Assembly (NCBI GenBank): GCA_963818775.1
Contig: CAWFUF010000010.1
Span: 62,001-126,000, forward strand
Length of the DNA stretch: 64,000 bases
Direction of reading: 5' to 3'
From: JAMXLO01 sp963818775
GTDB lineage: Bacteria; Pseudomonadota; Alphaproteobacteria; Acetobacterales; Acetobacteraceae
Part shown: positions 42,312 through 51,118 of the stretch, in pieces
Layout of the letters: every line of letters starts with the position of its first letter
Position numbering within the stretch: position 1 is the first letter of the stretch
Position numbers and translations under genes: made by a program
The notes under the pieces: generated by a model
Seen by the model: the letters and a program-made list of their open reading frames with translations, nothing else
The model's database searches: none
Told to the model about the DNA's origin: nothing

Positions 42312-43499
42312 ATGAGCACTGCCGTCTCGAAGCCCCGCGGCCGTCATTTCTTTGCCAATCCCGGCCCGACCAACATCCCGGACAGCGTGCTGCGCGCCAT
42401 CGACCGGCCGTCGATCGATTTCCACGACCCGGACTTCCGTGAGGTCTACGACGCGTGCTTCGAGGGCGTGAAGCGCGTGCTGCGAACCAAGCACCGTCTG
42501 TTCATGTATTCGAGCTCGGGGCACGGCGCGTGGGAGGCGTCGCTGACCAACCTGCTGTCACCTGGCGACGCAATCCTGTTGCTGGAGTCCGGTTATTTTT
42601 CCGACGAATGGGCGAAGATGGCTCGCGCGCTGAAGGTCGAGGTCCGCCCGGTTGCCGCCGACTGGCGCCATGGCGTTGATATCGCCGGCGTGAAGGCTGC
42701 GCTGGCCGCGGACACCAGGCACGCTATCAAGGCGGTGTGCGTGGTGCACAACGAGACCGCGACCGGGATGTTCATCCCGCTCCCCGAGCTGCGCGCGGCG
42801 ATCGATGAGACGAAGCACCCGGCGCTCTTGCTGGTCGATACCATCTCGTCGCTGGGATCGCTCGACTTCCGGATGGACGAGTGGAAGATCGATGCCGTAG
42901 TCGGCGGCAGCCAGAAGGGACTGATGCTGCCCACCGGCCTGAGCTTCACTGCGGTCTCCCCCAAGGCCATGGATTCACACGCGAATGCAAAGCTGGGCCG
43001 CTACTACTTCGACTGGACAACGATGCTCGCGCGCAATCCGCAGAGCTTCGTTGGCACCATCCCGGTGAACATATTCTATGGCCTGAAGGAATCGTTGCGT
43101 CTGCTGGAGGAGGAAGGACTGGCCAATGTGTTCGCTCGCCATCACCGTCTGGGCGAGGCGGTGCGACGCGCGGTGCAGGTCTGGGCTGGCAACAACGGCC
43201 CGCAACTGTTCTGCACCAATCCAGGCCGGTATTCCGATTCGGTGACCGCGGTACTGATGCCGGAGGGCCACGATGCCGAGGCGGTTCGGCGGTCGGCGCG
43301 GCAGCGGTTCAATGTCTCGCTCGGTGGGGGCTTGGGCAAACTGGGCGGCAGGGTGTTTCGCATTGGCCATCTCGGCGACCTGAATGAGCCGATGGTGCTG
43401 GGGGCGCTGTCGGCAGTCGAGATGGCGCTGCGCATCAACGACGTCCCGCACGGCAAAGGCGGCGTGGATGCGGCGATGGACTACCTGGTGGCGGTTTAG
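42312..43499 (+). CDS. Class V aminotransferase (alanine/serine-glyoxylate type)
   Basis: A 395-aa PLP enzyme. It starts with HFFANPGPTNIPDSVLRAID, carries SSSGHGAWEASLTNLL (phosphate loop), LLVDTISSLGSLDFRMDEWK with the PLP-binding Asp, and VVGGSQKGLMLPTGL with the Schiff-base Lys202. It resembles serine-glyoxylate aminotransferases of methylotroph and photorespiration-like pathways and alanine-glyoxylate enzymes; which substrate is used cannot be decided. The first 20 residues of the longer frame do not resemble the family, so ATG 42312 is chosen. It is transcribed alone and away from the rpmF operon. Confidence 0.9.
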   Translation: MSTAVSKPRGRHFFANPGPTNIPDSVLRAIDRPSIDFHDPDFREVYDACFEGVKRVLRTKHRLFMYSSSGHGAWEASLTNLLSPGDAILLLESGYFSDEWAKMARALKVEVRPVAADWRHGVDIAGVKAALAADTRHAIKAVCVVHNETATGMFIPLPELRAAIDETKHPALLLVDTISSLGSLDFRMDEWKIDAVVGGSQKGLMLPTGLSFTAVSPKAMDSHANAKLGRYYFDWTTMLARNPQSFVGTIPVNIFYGLKESLRLLEEEGLANVFARHHRLGEAVRRAVQVWAGNNGPQLFCTNPGRYSDSVTAVLMPEGHDAEAVRRSARQRFNVSLGGGLGKLGGRVFRIGHLGDLNEPMVLGALSAVEMALRINDVPHGKGGVDAAMDYLVAV

Positions 43500-43520
43500 C
43501 CGGCGCTGCGGGTCGCCCCC

Positions 43521-43547
43521 CTCCCCCTCCCGCGAGGGGAGGGGGAG
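43521..43547. terminator. GC-rich hairpin between convergent genes
   Basis: Arms 43521-43531 and 43537-43547 pair perfectly. It is almost the same sequence as the hairpin at 3111-3137. Its position between the ends of the aminotransferase and SDR genes suits a two-way terminator, though no T run follows. Confidence 0.5.
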
Positions 43548-43556
43548 TCAAGGAGG

Positions 43557-44246
43557 TCAGGTACGACCGGGAACCGATACGACGGCGCCGGTCGTCACCT
43601 TGTTGTTCGCCGACGCCAGGAACCGGATGGTGGCGGCAATCTCGTCAGGTTTCGGCCATGCCCCGTGGTCGGCCTTTGGCATGGCGGCGCGGTTGGCCGG
43701 CGTGTCGATGATCGACGGCGCTATCGCGTTCACCAGGATGCCGCGCCCGGCTACCTCGGCCGCCAGCGCCTGAGTGAAGGCGGCCACAGCGGCCTTGCTT
43801 GCGGCATAGGGCGCCATGCCTGCGCCAAGCCGTGGTTCGATGCCCGGGCGCGCGGCTACATTGACGATGCGGCCCCCAGCTGGCCCGAAGTTCTGCACCG
43901 CGGCGCGACAACACAGGTAGCAGCTCACGAAATTCATGTTCATCATGTGCAGCATACCGGCCTTGTCGGTATCGGCCACGCCACCCATGGCGAAGCCGCC
44001 GGCGATGTGGATCGATGCCCACAGGTCGGTCACGCCGTCGTAAAGACGGGCGACGTCGTCCTCATTCGTCAGCTCGCAGCGGGGGACCAGCGTAACGCCG
44101 TCCTTGTGGGGAAACGTCGTAGCTTCCGCCTCGACGACAAACGGAACACGGCAGCGTGCGCCGGACGCGAGCAATGTGCCCACCACGGCGCGGCCGAGAG
44201 CGCCGGTACCGCCCGTGACGATGACGGTCTGATTGGCGAACTGCAT
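43557..44246 (-). CDS. Short-chain dehydrogenase/reductase
   Basis: A 229-aa classical SDR: NAD(P) motif VIVTGGTGALGRAVVGTL, a shortened core with IHIAGGFAMGGV in place of NNAG, and the active-site YAASKAAVAAF (Tyr and Lys). The catalytic Ser position is not typical (NVAARPG), which may point to an altered mechanism. The C-terminal segment NAIAPSIIDTPANRAAMPKA is standard. Substrate is unknown. The start at ATG 44246 gives the flavin-free short N-terminus usual for the family. Confidence 0.85.
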   Translation of the reverse strand: MQFANQTVIVTGGTGALGRAVVGTLLASGARCRVPFVVEAEATTFPHKDGVTLVPRCELTNEDDVARLYDGVTDLWASIHIAGGFAMGGVADTDKAGMLHMMNMNFVSCYLCCRAAVQNFGPAGGRIVNVAARPGIEPRLGAGMAPYAASKAAVAAFTQALAAEVAGRGILVNAIAPSIIDTPANRAAMPKADHGAWPKPDEIAATIRFLASANNKVTTGAVVSVPGRT

Positions 44247-44329
44247 CTGGGTCTCCGTTGTTTTGCGGCGCGAGCCGCATAGCAACGGGAAAACCCCCGG
44301 AGATCAAGAAGCGGAAGAGCCTTACCGCG

Positions 44330-44671
44330 TCAGGCGGCGACGGCGAACGCGTCCAGTTTCCAGCCGGCAGCCGCCATGGAGCGCTGCAGGACCGCCATGA
44401 ACCGGCGGGTCGCCTCCATCCCTCCAGTGCGCGGCCACGACCGCCCGGTGAAATGCTGGCCCAGCAGGTCGAGCAGCTTCTCACGTTCGGCCTTGTCGAG
44501 CCCGCCGTCCGGTGTGGCGTCGCCATAGAACCGGTTCAGGTCAGCGACGAGACCTGAATCCGTTTCGATGATCAGTCGCAGGGCTTCATTTGAGGGGGGG
44601 ACCATGCGGCGGTTCTCAAGTTCCCATCGGCAGCAGGCCAGTGGGGCGGAAAGCAGGGTGGACAATTGCAT
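44330..44671 (-). CDS. Hypothetical protein (about 113 aa)
   Basis: A small helical protein. After a variable N-terminus it has NEALRLIIETDSGLVADLNR and FYGDATPDGGLDKAERE (an EF-hand-like acidic stretch by eye only), then KLLDLLGQHFTGRSWPRTGG and FMAVLQRSMAAAGWKLDAF. No family recognised. The ATG at 44671 overlaps its own AGGAG too closely, so a start some 20-25 residues later (Met of MVPPSNEAL) is also possible. It lies downstream of murA on the same strand, 127 bp from the murA stop. Confidence 0.6.
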   Translation of the reverse strand: MQLSTLLSAPLACCRWELENRRMVPPSNEALRLIIETDSGLVADLNRFYGDATPDGGLDKAEREKLLDLLGQHFTGRSWPRTGGMEATRRFMAVLQRSMAAAGWKLDAFAVAA

Positions 44672-44798
44672 CTCCTGGGGCCGGGTGTATGCAGGTTGCA
44701 GCTCAATCGAGCCGATATGGGTTTGCGACGCCCGTCCGTCCAGCCGTGAAATTTGCCGTGACCTAGACGAATGGCAAGTTGGTCGGTGACCACAAGGG

Positions 44799-46061
44799 TT
44801 AGCTCTCAAGACGCTCAATATCCGCGCCACATGCGGCAAGCTTCTGCTCGACCGCCTCGTAGCCGCGATCCAGGTGGTAGACCCGGTTGACCATCGTCTC
44901 CCCCTGCGCCGCCAGTCCCGCCAGAACCAAAGAGACCGAGGCCCGTAGGTCGGTCGCCATCACCGGCGCGCCCGACAGCGCTGGCACACCACGGACGATC
45001 GCCGATGCGCCGTGCACATTGATGCGAGCTCCCATGCGGTTCAGCTCCGGCACGTGCATGAAGCGGTTCTCGAAGATCGTCTCGGTGACCATGGCGGCGC
45101 CCTCTGCCACGGCCATCAGCGCCATAAACTGCGCCTGCATGTCGGTGGGGAAGCCGGGATATGGTTCGGTCATCGCGTCGGCGCCGTGCAGCCCATTCAA
45201 CCGACGCACCCGTAGGCCGTCGGGCTGCTCCAGGATTTCCACTCCGGCCTCGCGCAGGGTGCGCACTGTGGCGCCGAGGTGCTCCAGCCTGGCCTTGGTC
45301 AACAGCACCTCACCACCGGTGATGGCGGCGGCGCAGGCATAGGTGCCGGTCTCGATCCGGTCCGGAATAATCGCGTGTTCCGCGCCGTGCAACTGGGCGA
45401 CGCCGTCGATGGTCAGCCGATCGGTTTCGATGCCCTCGATGTGGGCGCCCATCGCGATGAGGCAGCGCGCCAAGTCGCCTATCTCCGGCTCGCGCGCGGC
45501 GTTAACCAGTACGGTGCGGCCGTCGGCCAGCGCCGCAGCCATCAGCAAATTCTCGGTGGCGCCGACCGAGGTCGAGGGAAAGATGACGGTGGCGCCGCGA
45601 AGCCTGCCATCTGCCCGCGCATCTATGTACCCGCCCTCCAGAGTGATGCGGGCGCCTAGCTGTTCGAGGCCCTTCAGATGTAGATCGATCGGGCGGGCGC
45701 CAATGGAACAGCCGCCAGGCAGTGAGACCCTCGCCTCGCCGACCCGCGCGAGCAATGGTCCAAGCGCCAGGAAGGAGGCGCGCATCTTGCGCACAATATC
45801 GTATGGCGCCTCGGTGTTGGTGATGGCGCCGCCCAGCGACAGAACTCGTCCGTCGTTGCCGACCGGCTCGACCGCGATGCCGTGCTGCGTGAGCAGCAGC
45901 GACATCGTGGTGACGTCCTCGAGCTGAGGCACGTTCGACAGCACCACGCGCTGGTCGGTCAGCAGGCCGGCGGCCATCAGGGGGAGAGCGGCATTCTTGG
46001 CGCCGCCGATGATGATCTCGCCTGAGAGCGGCCTGCCGCCGCGGATACGAATACGGTCCAT
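44799..46061 (-). CDS. murA: UDP-N-acetylglucosamine 1-carboxyvinyltransferase
   Basis: A 420-aa enzyme of the first committed step of peptidoglycan synthesis, adding enolpyruvate to UDP-GlcNAc. Seen: IRIRGGRPLSGEIIIGGAKN with Lys22, the loop LPGGCSIGARPIDLH with catalytic Cys118 (the fosfomycin target), and GYPGFPTDMQAQFMALMA-like GFPTDMQAQFMALMAVAEG. Length and motifs are complete. It follows dcd with a 3-base gap, so the two are cotranscribed. Confidence 0.97.
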   Translation of the reverse strand: MDRIRIRGGRPLSGEIIIGGAKNAALPLMAAGLLTDQRVVLSNVPQLEDVTTMSLLLTQHGIAVEPVGNDGRVLSLGGAITNTEAPYDIVRKMRASFLALGPLLARVGEARVSLPGGCSIGARPIDLHLKGLEQLGARITLEGGYIDARADGRLRGATVIFPSTSVGATENLLMAAALADGRTVLVNAAREPEIGDLARCLIAMGAHIEGIETDRLTIDGVAQLHGAEHAIIPDRIETGTYACAAAITGGEVLLTKARLEHLGATVRTLREAGVEILEQPDGLRVRRLNGLHGADAMTEPYPGFPTDMQAQFMALMAVAEGAAMVTETIFENRFMHVPELNRMGARINVHGASAIVRGVPALSGAPVMATDLRASVSLVLAGLAAQGETMVNRVYHLDRGYEAVEQKLAACGADIERLES

Positions 46062-46064
46062 CGT

Positions 46065-46619
46065 TCACATCCTCGGCAGGGCGACGCCGCGCTGACGCAT
46101 GTATTTGCCGGACTTGTCGGCATAGCTGATTTCGCAGGGTTCGTTGCCTTGCAGGAACAGGAATTGGCAGATGCCTTCGTGCGCGTGGATCTTCGCGGGC
46201 AGGGGAGTCGTGTTGGAGATCTCGATGGTCACCTGGCCTTCCCATTCCGGTTCGAGCGGCGTGACGTTCACGATGATGCCGCAGCGCGCGTAGGTGGATT
46301 TGCCGAGACAGATCACCAGCACGTCGCGCGGGATGCGGAAATACTCGACGGTGTGGCCCAGGGCGAAACTGTTGGGCGGGATGATGCAGGTGTCGGTTGT
46401 GCGGTCAACGAAGCTGCTCGGGGCGAACGCCTTCGGATCGATGACTGCCGAGTCGATGTTGGTGAAGATCTTGAACTCGTCGGCGACGCGGGCATCGTAA
46501 CCGTATGAAGACAGGCCATAGCTGATGACGCCCTCGCGCTTCTGCGCCTCGACGAATGGCTCGATCATGCCCTGCTCCTGTGCCATCCGGCGGATCCAGC
46601 GATCGGACATCACGGGCAT
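46065..46619 (-). CDS. dcd: dCTP deaminase
   Basis: A 184-aa enzyme that deaminates dCTP to dUTP in thymidylate supply. Characteristic blocks: MSDRWIRRMAQEQGMIEPF, SYGLSSYGYDARVADEFKIF, VICLGKSTYARCGIIVNVTP and PLEPEWEGQVTIEISNTTPL, with the conserved Glu in the last. The second Met (residue 4) might be the true start. It stands directly before murA. Confidence 0.95.
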   Translation of the reverse strand: MPVMSDRWIRRMAQEQGMIEPFVEAQKREGVISYGLSSYGYDARVADEFKIFTNIDSAVIDPKAFAPSSFVDRTTDTCIIPPNSFALGHTVEYFRIPRDVLVICLGKSTYARCGIIVNVTPLEPEWEGQVTIEISNTTPLPAKIHAHEGICQFLFLQGNEPCEISYADKSGKYMRQRGVALPRM

Positions 46620-46727
46620 TGAGCGGCGACTCCGAGGAGGAGGGGTGCAATGGCCGTCTAGCGCAGACGTGCAGGCGAGGGCAAACAGACTTACGGGCGC
46701 CAGGCGCGTGCCACGTGGTGCGAGCGA

Positions 46728-46877
46728 TCACTCCTGCTTGGGCTTTTCCCTTGCCCGTGCCTGATCCTTGCGCTTTTGCAGGTTTGTGCGCAGGGCATCG
46801 GCCTCGCGTTTCTTGCGCGCGATGAGCCTAGGGCTTGGATTTGCTGGGCGGGGACGCGGCGGCGGGTCCTTGTCCAT
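46728..46877 (-). CDS. Small basic protein (49 aa)
   Basis: A 49-aa highly charged protein: a Pro-rich start (MDKDPPPRPRPANPSP) followed by one long Lys/Arg/Glu helix (RKKREADALRTNLQKRKDQA). Short proteins of this form lie near murA in related genomes as I recall, with no known role. Frames extending further upstream do not look real. It is 50 bases downstream of the neighbouring 79-aa hypothetical gene. Confidence 0.6.
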   Translation of the reverse strand: MDKDPPPRPRPANPSPRLIARKKREADALRTNLQKRKDQARAREKPKQE

Positions 46878-46926
46878 GCGACGGATGATGGCGGCTTGAC
46901 GGCCGAGGTCAATCGGCTGGCGTCCT

Positions 46927-47166
46927 TCAGTTCTTGCCCGGCTCGGTAGTGTCTGTGGAGCTCGCCAGAACACGCCGGAGGGCCGCGAATTCCGGACCGG
47001 GACCATCGATGCTCAGAAAGTCGTCCACATCGGTATCGGTCGCACGCCCCCCGGATGAGGCATTGGGTTCATGTCGAACGAAAGTGCGTCCGGTATCGGT
47101 ATGACGAACCAACGACCAGCGGTCGCCGTTGGAACTACGGTAAATGTGGGCGACTGAGACTGTCAT
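46927..47166 (-). CDS. Hypothetical protein (79 aa)
   Basis: A small protein with a beta-rich centre: HIYRSSNGDRWSLVRHTDTG, then TFVRHEPNASSGGRATDTDV and DDFLSIDGPGPEFAALRRVL. Short proteins with the same RHEPN and TDVDDFLS signatures are frequent in alphaproteobacteria without assigned function. The ATG at 47166 is preceded by GAGGAGC-like purines on the minus strand, within ten bases. Confidence 0.7.
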   Translation of the reverse strand: MTVSVAHIYRSSNGDRWSLVRHTDTGRTFVRHEPNASSGGRATDTDVDDFLSIDGPGPEFAALRRVLASSTDTTEPGKN

Positions 47167-47286
47167 GACAATGCTCCTCGTCTCGACTGTGGCCGCCTCA
47201 TGGGGCGCAAATTAGCCCCAGGGCGCAGCTTCGAGCAGAGGGTCAATCGGCGATTCGGTGCCGCCACCGGCAGCACCGATCGTAGC

Positions 47287-47493
47287 TCAGACTGTCTTCA
47301 GATTTGTCGCCGAGGTCTTGCCCTGCTGGCCGCGCTCGAGGTCGAAACTGACCTTTTGGCCCTCGTTGAGCCCGGTGAGACCAGCGCGCTCCACTGCCGA
47401 AATGTGGACGAAGACATCCTTCGACCCATCATCCGGCTGGATGAAGCCATAACCCTTCTGTGAATTGAACCATTTGACCGTGCCTTCCGACAT
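47287..47493 (-). CDS. Cold-shock domain protein (CspA family)
   Basis: A 68-aa OB-fold protein that binds single-stranded nucleic acid. RNP1 is present as KGYGFIQPD and RNP2 as VFVHISAVE. The typical start MSEGTVKWFNSQ sets the ATG at 47493, and GGAGG lies a few bases ahead on the minus strand. Cold-shock genes often have long leaders; about 175 bases of non-coding sequence lie upstream before the next gene. A role as an RNA chaperone is likely. Confidence 0.95.
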   Translation of the reverse strand: MSEGTVKWFNSQKGYGFIQPDDGSKDVFVHISAVERAGLTGLNEGQKVSFDLERGQQGKTSATNLKTV

Positions 47494-47670
47494 CGCGTCT
47501 TCCTCCATGCAATCCGGCGATCCACACCGTGTGGACCGGAATGCTTTTCAAATTGGGAGCACCGAAGTGCGACGAGGTCGCGTAGGCAAGGTACGATACA
47601 CCACGCTGAAAAGCGCCGTTGCTGGCATATAGGGAATTGGGTGCAGCTTTGCCAGACAAAAATCCTTGGA

Positions 47671-48282
47671 TCAGGTGCTGACGCGTTGCGGCAGCGCCGG
47701 CTGCGCGACGCTTGTCCTCGCCTCTAGCAAAGCCTGATTAAGCTGCGCGACTGCGTCCACCTTCGCAGTCTGGTTAACGGCGGCAAATTCGGCAGCGAGT
47801 TTGTCCAGAGCGAGCTCGAACAGGTTGCGCTGGCTGAAGCTGCTGCCCGAGCCGTCTCCGGCGCTCTGGAGGTCCCGAACCACCTCGGCCAGCGAAGCGA
47901 GGTCACCAGAGTTAATTTTGGTCAGATACTCCTGAGCGCGCTTGGCCCACATGAGCCGGCTCGCCCGAGGCCTGCCTCTCACTCTGGTCAATGCCTCAGC
48001 CAATTGCTTGCGACTGGCCAATTTGCGTAGACCGGCAGCACGTGCCTGTGCCACTGGCACGCGCAGAGTCATCTGGTTCTCATCGAACGAGATGTGGATC
48101 AAATTCAACCGATGTCCGGCAATTTCCTCAAAGCCCACGCGGTCGATCCTGCCGACGCCATGCGCGGGATAGACGACGGCGTCGCCTTTGCGAAATGGGT
48201 CTGCATCTGTGGGTTTGATCTTCGACGCTGTGGCCTTGAGGGCGGCCGTAACCATCGCATCAGTCATTGGTGTCGCAGCCAC
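47671..48282 (-). CDS. CarD-like transcriptional regulator
   Basis: A 203-aa protein with the CarD/TRCF-like RNA-polymerase-interacting domain in its first half: DAVVYPAHGVGRIDRVGFEE and QMTLRVPVAQARAAGLRKLA. The second half is helical with WAKRAQEYLTKINSGDLASL and ELALDKLAAEFAAVNQTAK, the CarD C-terminal DNA-contact domain. It may stabilise promoter complexes of stress or ribosomal genes. An N-terminal extension of about 25 residues is unusual; Met6 or Met10 are alternative starts. Confidence 0.88.
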   Translation of the reverse strand: MAATPMTDAMVTAALKATASKIKPTDADPFRKGDAVVYPAHGVGRIDRVGFEEIAGHRLNLIHISFDENQMTLRVPVAQARAAGLRKLASRKQLAEALTRVRGRPRASRLMWAKRAQEYLTKINSGDLASLAEVVRDLQSAGDGSGSSFSQRNLFELALDKLAAEFAAVNQTAKVDAVAQLNQALLEARTSVAQPALPQRVST

Positions 48283-48391
48283 CCGCGTTTACCTTCTCGT
48301 TCGTTGACATGCTGATATGGCGCTTTTTGCGACAAATGCATCGGGACAGGTCGATAATCACCCACGATTAATCCCGACGCGGTGGACCTGG

Positions 48392-48706
48392 TCAGGAAGC
48401 CACGTTGGTCCGTTCGCGCGCTGCTCTGACATTGGCGCGCCGTATCGCCGCACGGTTGCGCTCATTTTGCAGGCGCAATCCTTCCCGCAAAAGCAGCGGC
48501 GTCGCTGGCGGCGCCTGCTTTCCGGTCGACTGCGGAGACCACGGGCTGGCAGCGCGCATCATGTGCTGGGCCTGCACGATCCAGGCGTTTGCCTCATGCT
48601 CGCTGGCGAATCCCTCTATCGTGGTTCGGGAGCCGCCAGGTTTTGCCATCTCCACGTCGAAGCGATGCTTCGCTCGCGGGATCACCCGATAGGACGTATC
48701 AACCAT
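48392..48706 (-). CDS. Small hypothetical protein, paralogue of the 50860 gene
   Basis: About 104 aa from Met 48706 (MVDTSYRVIP). The first 50 residues (YRVIPRAKHRFDVEMAKPGG, FASEHEANAWIVQAQHMM) match in pattern the product of the gene at 50860: YRVI, a V-E centre, then FA-E-EAN-W. A helical Arg-rich tail follows. An unnamed beta-beta-alpha fold is likely. Function unknown. Confidence 0.6.
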   Translation of the reverse strand: MVDTSYRVIPRAKHRFDVEMAKPGGSRTTIEGFASEHEANAWIVQAQHMMRAASPWSPQSTGKQAPPATPLLLREGLRLQNERNRAAIRRANVRAARERTNVAS

Positions 48707-48721
48707 GCCATAAGATGGCAC

Positions 48722-49663
48722 GTATCGCCGTGCGTGGCAGCCCCCAAAAGGATAAACTGCTATTCTGGGCGGTGCGTCATGCGGTTAAGGCTAGGGACCT
48801 GCCGAAAAACTCGCTCCGCGGCTGTGCACAGGAGCTGCCAGGCGAGGTCGACCTCATGGGACATCCCAAGTCGAACATTTGGCCGATCTGGACGAGATGC
48901 TTGCACCCGAACAGATGGAAACGCGCGATCCGATTGTTTGCCCTGTAGTCCCGACGCCTTCACGGCGGGGCTCGGATCGGCTCCGGCTGGATCGACCTGA
49001 CGAGGTGCGATTGTAGGCCACAACTTCGCGCCCGTCGCCCAAAGGCGCTTCAGTCAGGGTTGACATCCCTCTTTCGCGACGCCGGTTTGTTGGTGGCACT
49101 GCGTGGGTCATATTGGCCATGGCAACCCGAGATGAAGAGTGCTAAAAGTTGTGTCGGCGAAATAACACATCACGCAACGACACGGCTGCGTCGACCGCTA
49201 AACGCCGCTCGGCTGGAATATTTCGAGAGCAGAAGCGCTGAAGTCTAACTGGCCATGGTCGGGGCGATCTTGCGTCGCAACGGTAGCCGGATGCGGCTAC
49301 CCAGTTGAATTCCGGAAGGATCAAGACAGTTCCAGCGAAGGGCGATCGGTTTGGCGCACGCTTTGCAAGGGAGGCGCCCAGCAGCCGAATGGGTGCGACT
49401 TGTATTCAAACCGTTCATCACCAAATAAAAGGCAGATTTCCACTACCATGGTCCGGATCAGGCCCTGCGTCAGCTGAATGGCTGAGCGAGCGCCCCATGA
49501 GCCCGGAGGGTTTTGGCGACCAAGACGCGGAGACCCCCTGGCATCTCATGTCGGCGCGATTTGATCTGATGGGTCATGCCTGCCTGGGCCGGAAGCGACT
49601 CCCGACAAAGGTTGATCCGCGTCCCTCGCCTTGCGGTGACCACCTGCAACAAGGAACAGATCA
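48722..49663. other. Long intergenic stretch, no gene supported
   Basis: About 940 bases. Frames on both strands are low-complexity. At about 48790-48870 a plus frame vaguely recalls the end of a tyrosine recombinase (LRGCAQELPGEVDLMGHPKS), too weak to call. No RNA gene or repeat was identified. Confidence 0.4.
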
Positions 49664-49987
49664 ATGAGCACGGTGCCTGAGGGCCAGGACGACCAGCCAG
49701 ACCGAGACGCCGACGCACGGGCTGACGCAATGAAGGCCCAGTTGCGGAAGGACGTTGAGTTGTGGTCGAGGGCGCGTAACGAGACTTCCCCCCGGGATGC
49801 TGTCGAGCCGAGTGCTCCGGTGGTCAGGCCGACTTCGCCCAAGCCGGCCCCCCGAGCCAGGACCCCGAAGCGCGCGCCGCCCGCGCCGGCGCCGGCAGGT
49901 GCAAAATCAAAACCCTATTCGATGTCGTACGACGGAAGCACGACTGCCGAATACATTCAGTACATGATCGACCGGGGAGCCAAGTGA
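49664..49987 (+). CDS. Hypothetical protein, Pro-rich middle
   Basis: A 107-aa protein with an acidic, charged N-terminus, a Pro/Ala/Arg-rich middle (about 45-80) and a C-terminal block SYDGSTTAEYIQYMIDRGAK. AAGGAA a few bases ahead supports the ATG at 49664. Its stop overlaps the GTG start of the next small gene (GTGA at 49984-49987), so a short operon begins here. No family recognised. Confidence 0.58.
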   Translation: MSTVPEGQDDQPDRDADARADAMKAQLRKDVELWSRARNETSPRDAVEPSAPVVRPTSPKPAPRARTPKRAPPAPAPAGAKSKPYSMSYDGSTTAEYIQYMIDRGAK

Positions 49988-50187
49988 ACTGGGTCTCCTT
50001 CGAAGTCGCGGGAGGCGGCCTGGTTGCGGTGCAATTGCAACATATCGTTGCAATATACGACGAGCAGGGCGTTGTGAAACTTGCAACGACAGCCGCTGGT
50101 GTGCACGTGCTCAAGGACACCACCGTCCAACGGGCTGTTATGGTTGCCTCCGCCGCGGCTGACGCGGAAGCGGCGAGAAGCGAATAG
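49984..50187 (+). CDS. Small hypothetical protein (67 aa)
   Basis: Starts with GTG at 49984 overlapping the preceding stop. The protein is mostly beta: WVSFEVAGGGLVAVQLQHIV, then a short Ala-rich end. No family recognised. It shares a likely transcript with its neighbours on both sides (10-base gap downstream). Confidence 0.55.
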   Translation: MNWVSFEVAGGGLVAVQLQHIVAIYDEQGVVKLATTAAGVHVLKDTTVQRAVMVASAAADAEAARSE

Positions 50188-50196
50188 GGAGCGGTC

Positions 50197-50412
50197 ATGC
50201 GAACGGCGTTCGAATATGACGGCCAGATAGCCTACGATCTCGAGGAATTCTGCAAGGATTACGGCCACCCAGCGGGTCAATTGTTCACATTTGAGGTTAC
50301 CCATGACGCGGTGACCTACGTGTATGCGAACGTCGAGGGCACGGTTTGTGCCAGCCAGGTTGTCTTCGACCTCAATGGAGAAGACTTGGTGGACACACGA
50401 AAAGCTCATTGA
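50197..50412 (+). CDS. Small hypothetical protein (71 aa)
   Basis: ATG at 50197 has AGGGAG about 6 bases ahead. The protein has an acidic first half (YDGQIAYDLEEFCKDYGHPA) and a beta-like second half (FTFEVTHDAVTYVYANVEG). No family recognised. Third gene of the run that begins at 49664. Confidence 0.52.
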   Translation: MRTAFEYDGQIAYDLEEFCKDYGHPAGQLFTFEVTHDAVTYVYANVEGTVCASQVVFDLNGEDLVDTRKAH

Positions 50413-50461
50413 GGCAAATGATCGTGTCCGTGGCCCGACGCCTCGGATTGTCCAATCGTCG

Positions 50462-50863
50462 ATGAATGTGCGGTTGGTATCGAACAGCGATGACAAGGCC
50501 ATCGCAATCCGTGACCATATTCTGACTCTCTTGCGGCACGACGGTGCCGTGCAAATTCAGCGCGACACGGTGCGGTTGACCGAGCTTCGGATGGGCGTCT
50601 GGGCGTTTCGGCATTGGACACCGTTCAACGAACTCGGCCGAGAGGAGGCATCGTCGCCTGGCTATCGTCACGCCATCGAGCGACAGCGTACCAAGCAGGC
50701 GCTGCCGTACGGGCTGGACGTTTGGCATGGAGCGAAGGTGCTCCGCATCCTGTGGGCGGAAGACGGAGTGATCGAAGTGGCGAGCTTTGTCCGGGGACCC
50801 TGGGAAGACGAGGTCCTCACGCTTCAGCCGCGCCATCAGCGCGTGCAACCAGACACTCAATGA
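50462..50863 (+). CDS. Hypothetical protein (about 133 aa)
   Basis: From ATG 50462; a start at 50375 overlapping the previous gene is also possible. The sequence contains AIAIRDHILTLLRHDGAVQI, MGVWAFRHWTPFNELGREEA, ALPYGLDVWHGAKVLRILWA and DGVIEVASFVRGPWEDEVLT. It looks like a folded alpha/beta protein, but the family is not known to me. The stop overlaps the next ATG (ATGA at 50860-50863). Confidence 0.55.
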   Translation: MNVRLVSNSDDKAIAIRDHILTLLRHDGAVQIQRDTVRLTELRMGVWAFRHWTPFNELGREEASSPGYRHAIERQRTKQALPYGLDVWHGAKVLRILWAEDGVIEVASFVRGPWEDEVLTLQPRHQRVQPDTQ

Positions 50864-51081
50864 GCTACGAACAGACAATGGCAGATGCAATCTACAGAGT
50901 GATCCATAGGGAAGATGACAGCTTCTCTGTCGAGATAACCAGATCTGGGGTCCTGCCTCAGACGGCAGTCGGCTTCGCGACCGAGGCCGAGGCCAATGAC
51001 TGGGTCGCGCAGGACAAGAGGCTGTGGCAAGCCGCTGACCCCTTCAGGACACCGGCCGGCCGGAGGTGGCGTGGGGTCTGA
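50860..51081 (+). CDS. Small hypothetical protein, paralogue of the 48392 gene
   Basis: A 73-aa protein: IYRVIHREDDSFSVEITRSG and GFATEAEANDWVAQDKRLWQ, then a short polar end. It shares the YRVI...V-E...FA-E-EAN-W pattern with the protein at 48392-48706. ATGA overlap with the preceding stop implies coupled translation. Function unknown. Confidence 0.58.
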   Translation: MSYEQTMADAIYRVIHREDDSFSVEITRSGVLPQTAVGFATEAEANDWVAQDKRLWQAADPFRTPAGRRWRGV

Positions 51082-51118
51082 CTGCGGTAACGCGGCGGCT
51101 GGCGCCAACGGATCGTCG

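Noticed and set aside
48790..48870. A second tyrosine-integrase fragment
   Set aside because: The similarity to the HxxR...LGH block is faint and the catalytic residues are not aligned.
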